A stretch of DNA of 5,933 nt from NCBI GenBank assembly GCA_023435545.1, contig JAEYRQ010000503.1:1-5933 (forward strand). The letters run 5' to 3'. The position numbers were made by a program, and so were the translations under genes. This DNA is from Pseudomonadota bacterium. Lineage in GTDB: Bacteria; Pseudomonadota; Alphaproteobacteria; Rhizobiales; Tepidamorphaceae. This document shows positions 1 to 5,363 of this stretch, piece by piece. The notes beneath the pieces are model-generated. The model was not told the DNA's origin. It worked only from the letters and a program-made list of their open reading frames with translations, and made no database searches. How positions within the stretch are numbered: the first letter of the stretch is position 1; every line of letters starts with the position of its first letter.

Positions 1-239
1 GTGCCCGGCTTCAGGCCGCCATCGGCGCTCGCGGCGGGCTTGGCGCCCCCCGCCGGCTGCGCGGGCGCCATCGGGCTCGGCGACGGTGCAGTTCCAATCG
101 CGGCCACCGTGATCGATCGGGCGACGCGGATGCGCAGGCCGTTCTGCTCGATCTCGATCTCGCTGAGATCCGTCTCGGTCAGCAGCGCCGCCAGTTCGCG
201 GATCAGTCCCTGGTCGATGTCCCGTTCGGGTCGTTCCAT
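1..239 (-). CDS. accB: Biotin carboxyl carrier protein of acetyl-CoA carboxylase, N-terminal part (cut by window edge)
   Basis: Only the first 79 codons are present; the gene runs off the left edge. AccB carries the biotin that shuttles carboxyl groups from biotin carboxylase (AccC) to the carboxyltransferase (AccA/AccD), the first step of fatty acid synthesis, in the cytoplasm. Seen here: residues 8-42 contain the family's conserved N-terminal pattern (LIRELAALLTETDLSEIEIE, then a G-LRIRVAR segment), followed from about residue 43 by the Ala/Pro/Gly-rich linker typical of this protein. The biotinyl domain and its MKM-type lysine motif lie outside the window. The ATG at 239-237 was chosen because the conserved block starts just after it. 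Its Shine-Dalgarno is weak (a GGA about 12 nt upstream), and an in-frame TTG nine bases upstream is a possible alternative. The gene lies 129 nt after the dsbA-like gene on the same strand. By family knowledge accC should follow beyond the edge. Confidence 0.88.
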   Translation of the reverse strand, partial: MERPERDIDQGLIRELAALLTETDLSEIEIEQNGLRIRVARSITVAAIGTAPSPSPMAPAQPAGGAKPAASADGGLKPG

Positions 240-301
240 CAGCTTCAATCCAACATGGGGCGCCGAGGCGCCGGGGTGCGGTCGGCTCGGCTGGCGCCGC
301 A

Positions 302-329
302 CATATAGCCGGTTGCACGCAATCCGCAA
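302..329 (-). promoter_or_regulatory. Putative sigma-70-type promoter for accB
   Basis: On the minus strand, TTGCGG (329-324) and TATATG (307-302) are separated by 16 nt. They resemble the TTGACA and TATAAT boxes in a region that is otherwise very GC-rich. Transcription would begin near 295, leaving a leader of about 56 nt before the accB ATG. The leader contains a small GC hairpin (stem 259-263 with 268-272, loop of 4). This would let accB be expressed independently of the protease/dsbA pair upstream. The call rests only on sequence resemblance and position. Confidence 0.4.
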
Positions 330-368
330 ATCGCGCGCCTCGTTCCGGCGATGGTTATCGGGGAGCTA

Positions 369-1178
369 TCAGCAGGTTCGGCAGCCGTCGTCGCGCACTT
401 GCGAGATCTTCTCCTGCAGCGTCTCGAAGTTCACCGCACCGGGGATGACCTCGTCCCCGACCACATAGGAGGGCGTTCCGCGAAGCCCGAGCGCCTCCGC
501 CACGAGGTAGTTCTCGGCGATGGCATCGTCCACTTCCTTCGACCGGGCTGCCTTGGCCACGGCCTCCGAGTCGATGCCGAGGTCCTTGACCACCTTCATC
601 GCCTGCGCCTTGTCGATGCCGTTGGCGCTCTGCGTGGACATGAGCTCGACATGGAAATCGAGATAGCGCTCCGGGGCGACCTTGCTTACGGCGATCCCGA
701 TTCGGGCTGCCTCGGCCGAACCGTCCGTCAGGACCGGCCACTCCTTGAACACCACCTTCAGCTTCGAATCGGTCTTCAGCAGATCGAGCATCGCCGGCAG
801 CATGCGCTTGCAGTAGCCGCAATTGTAGTCGAAGAACTCCACCAGTGTGACGTCTCCCTCCGCGTTCCCCGCCACCGGCGAGGTGGGCGAGCGGAAGATC
901 AGGTCGGCGTTCTCCTTAAGCGCCTCCGAACGAGCCGCGACCTCGTCGCGCTGCCGCTTCTCCTCGAGCGCGGTCAATACCTCCTCCAGCACCTCCGGAT
1001 TCTGCAACAGGTACTCACGGATCAGGGGGCCGATCGTCTCCACGCTCAGGCCGGGCTGCTCCTGAGCGTGCGCGGCGCCACTCCGACCCGGCCAGGCGCT
1101 GCGGTCCAGGGCCAGCAGCGACGCTGCAAGCGCTGCCAGCACGGCCAGGGCGGTCCACACGCGTGGCGTTCTCTTCAT
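369..1178 (-). CDS. Secreted DsbA-family thiol-disulfide oxidoreductase with ScsC-like N-terminal domain
   Basis: A 269-residue periplasmic thioredoxin-fold protein that should form, shuffle or reduce disulfides in exported proteins. Residues 1-38 are an export signal: basic MKR start, Ala/Leu-rich core, then a likely cleavage near AHA-QE. Residues about 45-95 form a charged helical region (IREYLLQNPEVLEEVLTALE) like the N-terminal oligomerisation domain of ScsC-type proteins. The thioredoxin fold follows: FFDYNCGYC places the catalytic CGYC at 120-123, and GTPS supplies the cis-proline at 236. The protein ends in a second CxxC (C266-R-T-C269), which is unusual. The ATG at 1178 has AAGGA 9 nt upstream. 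It lies 52 nt after the M48 protease gene with no visible terminator, so co-transcription is likely. The CGYC motif fits either a DsbA-like oxidase or a ScsC/DsbG-like isomerase; sequence alone does not decide. Family call is firm, exact role open. Confidence 0.9.
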   Translation of the reverse strand: MKRTPRVWTALAVLAALAASLLALDRSAWPGRSGAAHAQEQPGLSVETIGPLIREYLLQNPEVLEEVLTALEEKRQRDEVAARSEALKENADLIFRSPTSPVAGNAEGDVTLVEFFDYNCGYCKRMLPAMLDLLKTDSKLKVVFKEWPVLTDGSAEAARIGIAVSKVAPERYLDFHVELMSTQSANGIDKAQAMKVVKDLGIDSEAVAKAARSKEVDDAIAENYLVAEALGLRGTPSYVVGDEVIPGAVNFETLQEKISQVRDDGCRTC

Positions 1179-1230
1179 TTCGGCGGGTCCTTCCTGCCTG
1201 TCCTGGGTGTCCGCAAACCGGCCGTGAAGG

Positions 1231-2640
1231 TCACCGCGGCCGGTATTTGATGATGTCGTCGGCCCTGAGCCAGCCGGGGGAGCCGGTCTTCAGACCCTGC
1301 TGGGCCCGCTGGGCGAATCGTTTCGCCATCTCATAGTCGCCGTCGTTGAAATAGCCCTGGGCGGTGGCGAGCTCCGCATCCGCGACGCGCCCGGCCTTGC
1401 CGTAGGCGATAGCCAGCCGCCGGTAGCCGCCGCCGAACTCGGTTTCCGACTGCAGCCCCTGCGACATCAGGTTGATCGCCTGGTCGAGCAGCTTCGGGTC
1501 GTCGGTCGCCATCATCGCCTCGCCGAGCAGCACCTTGAGCAGGCCGGACCTCGAGTCCATCGAGACGGCCTTCTGCAGCGGCGCGACCGCTTCGCGCGCA
1601 CGTCCGGCCTTCAGCAGCAGGTCGCCCTTCAATTCCCAGAAGTAGGGGTAGTTCGGCATGGCCGAGACCAGCGCGTCGGCGCCCGCCAGCGCATTGCGGT
1701 AGTCTCCCGAACGCATCTGGGCGATCGTGCGCGCGTATCGAGCCGGCAGCGACGTATCCGATGTCGGATAGCGCCGCGCTACCGAACTGGGATGGTCGAG
1801 ATGGCCGTAGAGCTTCGCCCGGGCCAGGTCGTGGCGGAACTGCAGCTCCGGCGGGTCGGCCTTGTCGAAGTACTTGCTCTGACGCGCCAGGTTCTCCAGC
1901 GCCGCGATGCGCTCGCGCGGCATCGGATGGCTCTGGGCGTAGGGATCGGCGTACTTGGTCGTCAGGAAGGACTGGTCGGCGAGTGTGGCGAAGGTTGTCA
2001 GCATGCCGCGGGCCGACTGTCCGGTGGCATTGAGATAGTTGATGGCGGCACGGTCCGCCGCCTGCTCCTCTGTCCGCTGATAGGCGAGCAGGCTGCGCTC
2101 GACCATGCTCTGGCCGCCCATCATGATCGCCTGGCCGGCGACTGCGCCGTCGCCCGCGCTGCCTGCTGCGGCTCCCGCAGCGACCGCGCCCGCACCCAAA
2201 AGGGTCGCAAGAATCGCCAGAGCCTGGGCGTTCTCCAGCTCCATGCGCTGGCGTGCCAGGTGGCCGCCCGCGATGTGTCCGGTTTCGTGCGCGATGACGC
2301 CGATCACCTCGTTCGGCGTCTTCGCCTGCATCAGCACGCCGGCATTGACGAAGATCCGCCTGCCAGAGGCGACGAACGCGTTGAACTGGGGGGAGCCGAC
2401 GATGTAGATGCGCACGGCCGACTCGCCCACGCCTGCCGCGCGGATGATCGGGATCGAGTAATCCCTCAGCAGAGCCTCTATCTCCGCGTCGCGGATGAAG
2501 CCCATTCGTTGCGCCTGGGCGGGCGCCGTCGAGGCCGCGGCGGTGGCAATCGCCAGCGTCGACGCCAGCACAGCTCGCCGGAAGCGTCCCGCGCCATCTC
2601 CGGCGTTCTCGCCCCGTCGATCGGGTGCCGTCGCAGCCAT
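1231..2640 (-). CDS. Periplasmic M48 zinc metalloprotease with TPR tail, BepA/YfgC-like
   Basis: A 469-residue exported protease/chaperone resembling BepA, which in E. coli assists outer-membrane protein assembly (notably LptD) and degrades stalled substrates. Residues about 20-44 form the signal peptide (RFRR, then an Ala-rich core, cleavage near AQA-QR). The zinc site is HETGH at 118-122 with the third ligand likely E192 in the EEQAADR stretch. H238 in SHPMPRER corresponds to the conserved His-Pro of BepA, which can cap the zinc. The Gly/Ala-rich stretch at 148-176 lies between zinc motifs, as in relatives. Residues about 300-450 are helical pairs of TPR type (for example YFWELKGDLLLKAGRAREAV). 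Length is close to E. coli BepA's, slightly below 490. The ATG at 2640 has GAGGAG about 11 nt upstream. The gene is first in a probable two-gene operon with the dsbA-like gene and is divergent from the aminotransferase gene. Confidence 0.92.
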   Translation of the reverse strand: MAATAPDRRGENAGDGAGRFRRAVLASTLAIATAAASTAPAQAQRMGFIRDAEIEALLRDYSIPIIRAAGVGESAVRIYIVGSPQFNAFVASGRRIFVNAGVLMQAKTPNEVIGVIAHETGHIAGGHLARQRMELENAQALAILATLLGAGAVAAGAAAGSAGDGAVAGQAIMMGGQSMVERSLLAYQRTEEQAADRAAINYLNATGQSARGMLTTFATLADQSFLTTKYADPYAQSHPMPRERIAALENLARQSKYFDKADPPELQFRHDLARAKLYGHLDHPSSVARRYPTSDTSLPARYARTIAQMRSGDYRNALAGADALVSAMPNYPYFWELKGDLLLKAGRAREAVAPLQKAVSMDSRSGLLKVLLGEAMMATDDPKLLDQAINLMSQGLQSETEFGGGYRRLAIAYGKAGRVADAELATAQGYFNDGDYEMAKRFAQRAQQGLKTGSPGWLRADDIIKYRPR

Positions 2641-2666
2641 TGGACTGATGTCTCCTCGTTTGGGGG

Positions 2667-2695
2667 AAGGTAAGAGCGGGGCCGCCTCCGGTCAA
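2667..2695 (-). promoter_or_regulatory. Putative sigma-70-type promoter of the M48 protease-dsbA operon
   Basis: On the minus strand, TTGACC (2695-2690, five of six bases of the -35 consensus) and TACCTT (2672-2667, weaker -10) are separated by exactly 17 nt. Transcription would start near 2660, giving a leader of about 20 nt that still includes the GAGGAG ribosome site at 2657-2652. Box quality, spacing and position agree, but this is inferred from sequence alone. I found no comparably good promoter on the plus strand of this divergent region (2641-2828) for the aminotransferase gene. Confidence 0.5.
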
Positions 2696-2828
2696 ACACT
2701 GCTGGTGCGACCCGAGGTCCGCTTGCAGTGGACCCGCTCTGGCCCGTGGGTTACGACAACGCGCTAATTGCGGCGACAGATTGGCGCGGGGCACGGCAGG
2801 AGGCCCGTAACGAAATGGTGAGGACGGC

Positions 2829-4022
2829 GTGAGCACTGATTCGGACCACACGCATGCCCAGTTCGTTCGACCGGCAGTTTCCCGCCGTTCGGATGTAGCG
2901 CCGTTCATTGCCATGGATGTGCTGCGCGATGCACGAACGCTGGAGGCTTCGGGCCGTCGGATCCTGCACCTGGAGGTCGGGCAGCCGGGAGCGCCGACAC
3001 CGGCCGGCGTGAGGGCGGCGGCCGAGCGGGCGCTGGCCGGGGGAGCCATCGGCTACACCGAGGCGCTGGGGACGGCCGAGCTGAGGCGGCGAATCGCACG
3101 GCACTACGGTGACACCTACGGCGTCGAGGTCGACCCGGCGTGCGTCGTCGTGACCACGGGCTCCTCGGCCGGCTTCGTCCTCGCATTCCTGGCCTGCTTC
3201 GATCCGGGCGACCGGGTGGCGCTGGCGCGGCCGGGATATCCGGCCTACCGGAACATCCTGCAGGCGCTCGACCTCGGTGTGGTCTGGCTGCAGACCGATG
3301 CCACCTCGCGCTGGGCGCCGACTCCCGATCTGCTCGGGCAAGCCGCCGCCGACCGCCGGCTACATGGCATATTGGTCGCCAGTCCGGCCAATCCGAGCGG
3401 CACCGTGATCGCCCCTGGCGCTCTACGCGACCTGATCGCGGCGGCCTCCGATCTCGCCATGTGGTTCATCTCCGATGAGATCTACCACGGCCTCACCTAC
3501 GGGCCGGAAGCCGACACGGCGCTGCGCCACGACGGCGACGCCGTGGTGATCAACAGCTTCTCGAAATACTACTGCATGACCGGTTGGCGGATCGGCTGGA
3601 TGGTCGTGCCGGAGCGGCTGGTCCGGCCGATCGAGCGCCTGGCGCAGAACCTCTACATCTCCCCGCCGGCACTGTCGCAGGCCGCTGCCCTGGCGGCTTT
3701 CGACTGCACCGAGGAGTTGGAGACGAACAAGGCAGTCTACGCCCGCAACCGCGAACTCTTGATGTCCGCGCTGCCCCGGCTGGGGTTCGACCGCGTCCTG
3801 CCCATGGACGGCGCTTTCTATGCCTATGTCGACGTCGCCGATTTCACCAATGATTCGAGCGAGTTCGCGGCGCGCATGCTGCACGAGGCGGGCGTTGCCG
3901 CGACTCCGGGGCTGGACTTCGACGCAGACCAGGGCCGCCGCTATCTGAGGCTCTCCTTCGCCGGTCCGACAGCCGACATCGAGGAGGCGGTGGGCCGGCT
4001 CGACGGCTGGTTGAGGCGGTGA
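2829..4022 (+). CDS. Class I/II pyridoxal-phosphate-dependent aminotransferase
   Basis: A 397-residue cytoplasmic fold-type I aminotransferase of the aspartate aminotransferase superfamily, which swaps an amino group between an amino acid and a 2-oxo acid. Family residues seen: GQPGAPTP near 51-58; Tyr76 in the GYTEALG motif; the TTGSSAGF phosphate-binding region at 109-116; N188 in SPANPSG; D216 and Y219 in ISDEIYHG; the PLP lysine K246 in [12 protein letters not shown], with R254; and R374 in YLRLSFA, the expected binder of the substrate carboxylate. No export signal is seen. Length is normal (about 390-400). The GTG at 2829 follows GAGGA at 2820-2824. No suitable in-frame upstream ATG is seen, and the next ATG (residue 29) would cut into the conserved N-terminus. 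The amino donor cannot be told from sequence: an aspartate, alanine or aromatic enzyme are all possible. It is divergent from the protease gene and 161 nt before the collagen-like gene. Confidence 0.92.
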   Translation: MSTDSDHTHAQFVRPAVSRRSDVAPFIAMDVLRDARTLEASGRRILHLEVGQPGAPTPAGVRAAAERALAGGAIGYTEALGTAELRRRIARHYGDTYGVEVDPACVVVTTGSSAGFVLAFLACFDPGDRVALARPGYPAYRNILQALDLGVVWLQTDATSRWAPTPDLLGQAAADRRLHGILVASPANPSGTVIAPGALRDLIAAASDLAMWFISDEIYHGLTYGPEADTALRHDGDAVVINSFSKYYCMTGWRIGWMVVPERLVRPIERLAQNLYISPPALSQAAALAAFDCTEELETNKAVYARNRELLMSALPRLGFDRVLPMDGAFYAYVDVADFTNDSSEFAARMLHEAGVAATPGLDFDADQGRRYLRLSFAGPTADIEEAVGRLDGWLRR

Positions 4023-4040
4023 GGGCCGAGGCGGATTCCA

Positions 4041-4070
4041 CTGGAAATTGTAGGTATATTCCCTTAGGAG
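4041..4070 (+). promoter_or_regulatory. AT-rich patch, possible promoter of the collagen-like gene
   Basis: Just after the aminotransferase stop codon there is an AT-rich island in very GC-rich DNA, containing TATATT (4055-4060), a fair -10 box. A -35 box at the expected distance is poor. TTAGGAG follows at 4064-4070. If transcription starts near 4067, the collagen-like mRNA would have a leader of about 100 nt before the preferred starts at 4163/4184. The AGGAG sits only 2 nt before an in-frame ATG at 4073, closer than a ribosome site usually lies. This is tentative. Confidence 0.3.
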
Positions 4071-4183
4071 AGATGCCGGACCAACCGCCGGCCGCCTCGC
4101 TGGCACCGCCAGGCGCGGTCAGTCTTCCGGGTGCTCATGCGCGAGCGGCGGAGGGCAGGGGTGTGCGCTGCATCGAGGGGGCG

Positions 4184-5245
4184 ATGGGCGGTTGGCGCGG
4201 GACCAGGCGCGCGGCGAGGGCTGCGCGAACGAAGGCGCTTGAGCGGCAATGGCGGGCGGGTGGCCGATGGTCCGACGCGGGACTGACGACCCTTGCGCTC
4301 GGCGCCACACTGGTCGGCGGCTGTGCGGTGGCACTTGCTGAAGAGCCTGCAACCGAGGCTGAGGCCGCCCTCCTGCGCGCGCTGGACGAGGCCGCCGCCG
4401 CGGGTGAACTCTCCGTCGTTTCCGCGGCGATCGAAAATGGCCGGTTGTCGGTCGTCGGCGTCACGGACGGACCCCGCGCGAGGGTGGTCCTCGACGGCCG
4501 CTTCCGCACGAGGTCGAATGGGCGGAACGTGTTCCGGTTCGACCTGCTCTACCGGCCGGGCGACTGCCAGGTGGAGGTCAGCTCCGGAGACGGCAAGGCC
4601 GAGGCTCTCGTCCAGTACTGCGGTGCCGACGGCCCGCAGGGACCACGTGGTGCCCAGGGTAAGCAGGGACCCAAGGGTCCGCGGGGTGCGCAGGGCAAGC
4701 AGGGCGTGAAGGGTCCGGCCGGCCCCACCGGCGCTCCGGGACCGCAGGGTCCGAGCGGTCCCGCAGGCGAACAGGGCAAGCCGGGACTGCAGGGCCCGGC
4801 CGGTCCCATCGGTCCGCAGGGCCCTACCGGCGTCGTCCAGATACTTCACAACGCCTCAACCGCCGAACTCGGGCCGTATACGCCCGGGGCGCAGACCAAC
4901 AGCGCTGGCTGCCCCGTAGCGATCACCACCTCGGGCGGTCCCGTCGTCCTGAACGGGCAGTTCATCGTCAGGTCGACAACCGGTGCGGCCGTGGACTGGG
5001 CAATGAGCGCGACGCTCACCGACAACGGCGTCAACATCGCACCGTCCGGGGGAAATCTGTACCTCGAGAACAGCCCGACGCCGGCGCAGTCTTACCGACC
5101 AGTGACGCTCCGCTTCGTCACCGCTCCCCCGGCCGGCCCGCACCAGTTCGACATGGTGATGAGATATTCGAGCGAGAGCTACCTGCTGAACCCGGCGGAT
5201 GGAGGGGCCGTGTGCTTCCTGTCGGCAATGGAACTCGCCGACTGA
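4184..5245 (+). CDS. Exported collagen-like protein with globular domains on both sides of a Gly-X-Y region
   Basis: A 353-residue protein when started at ATG 4184; its role is unknown. In order: a long basic n-region ([15 protein letters not shown]), a hydrophobic core at about 33-52, then either a lipobox-like LVGGC (C47) or a signal peptidase I site after AVALA (A52). Next is a globular domain at about 53-149, probably beta-rich ([28 protein letters not shown]), with cysteines 128 and 146. Residues 150-215 are 22 perfect Gly-X-Y triplets, expected to form a triple helix. Residues 216-353 form a second globular, apparently beta-rich domain with cysteines 243 and 344, a likely head or trimerisation domain. 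Starts are uncertain: GTG 4163 (GGAGG 8 nt upstream) and ATG 4073 are in frame, and GTG 4019 overlaps the aminotransferase stop. Residues encoded before 4163 do not look like protein under selection. The position after the aminotransferase gene does not reveal its job; surface or periplasmic structural use is an inference. Confidence 0.82.
   Translation: MGGWRGTRRAARAARTKALERQWRAGGRWSDAGLTTLALGATLVGGCAVALAEEPATEAEAALLRALDEAAAAGELSVVSAAIENGRLSVVGVTDGPRARVVLDGRFRTRSNGRNVFRFDLLYRPGDCQVEVSSGDGKAEALVQYCGADGPQGPRGAQGKQGPKGPRGAQGKQGVKGPAGPTGAPGPQGPSGPAGEQGKPGLQGPAGPIGPQGPTGVVQILHNASTAELGPYTPGAQTNSAGCPVAITTSGGPVVLNGQFIVRSTTGAAVDWAMSATLTDNGVNIAPSGGNLYLENSPTPAQSYRPVTLRFVTAPPAGPHQFDMVMRYSSESYLLNPADGGAVCFLSAMELAD
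4631..4828 (+). repeat. Collagen-like Gly-X-Y region (22 triplets) with a 36-bp tandem duplication
   Basis: Every third codon in this stretch encodes glycine without interruption for 66 residues. Proline is common in X (GPQ, GPR, GPA, GPT) and lysine in Y or X (GKQ, GPK, GVK, GKP), giving a mostly basic rod. Within it, 4640-4675 and 4676-4711 are two adjacent 12-residue units, [12 protein letters not shown] and [12 protein letters not shown]. They match at 11 of 12 residues but differ at 9 of 36 bases, six of them silent third-position changes. The Pro-to-Val codon accounts for the other three. Confidence 0.93.
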
Positions 5246-5316
5246 GCCGAACGGTGGCCGCGGGCACGCGCACCTCCTAGGCGGGAGTCGGGACGATCGC
5301 TGGCTGCGGGCCGGAA

Positions 5317-5346
5317 GGCGAGGGCGCGGCGATTCGCGCCCCCGCT
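5317..5346. terminator. GC-rich hairpin between convergent genes, possible terminator
   Basis: GGGCGCG (5322-5328) pairs with CGCGCCC (5335-5341) around a six-base loop. Past one A/C mismatch the stem continues with GCG (5318-5320) against CGC (5343-5345) and a G-T pair. On the plus strand it lies about 70 nt after the collagen-like stop and is followed by a pyrimidine run (CTCTCTC) rather than a true T tract. On the minus strand it lies just after the RNase E-like stop. It could serve both convergent genes. The lack of a clear U tract keeps confidence moderate. Confidence 0.42.
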
Positions 5347-5363
5347 CTCTCAGGACGGTTCCC

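Noticed and set aside
1..468. Plus-strand open frame of 155 codons starting at the window edge
   Set aside because: It is antisense to accB and the dsbA-like end. Its Ser/Arg/Pro-rich product resembles no family, while the minus strand gives recognisable AccB.
351..1250. Plus-strand open frame of 299 codons
   Set aside because: It lies antisense over the whole dsbA-like gene, has no domain signature and is Arg/His/Leu-rich, as expected of a shadow in GC-rich DNA.
1792..2673. Plus-strand open frame of 293 codons
   Set aside because: It is antisense to the M48 gene and also covers that gene's promoter. There is no recognisable motif.
2696..2828. Plus-strand promoter for the aminotransferase
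   Set aside because: TTGCAG (2723-2728) and GCTAAT (2763-2768) are present but are 34 nt apart, and neither has a usable partner at 16-18 nt.
1331..3049. Minus-strand open frame of 572 codons, longer than any real gene here
   Set aside because: It overlaps the M48 gene in another frame and the aminotransferase on the other strand. The product is Arg/Gly/Pro-rich with no family motifs, whereas the M48 frame has HETGH, a signal peptide and TPRs.
3423..4106. Minus-strand open frame of 227 codons
   Set aside because: It is antisense to the aminotransferase C-terminal half and lacks family features.
4631..4828. Regular short repeats that could suggest a CRISPR or VNTR array
   Set aside because: The periodicity is nine bases, set by Gly-X-Y codons; there are no conserved repeats with unique spacers.
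4064..4849. Minus-strand open frame of 261 codons, and a nearby one with Gly-Pro repeats (4549-4809)
   Set aside because: Both are mirror images of the collagen-like gene; the GPxGP pattern in the second arises from reading the Gly-X-Y codons in reverse.
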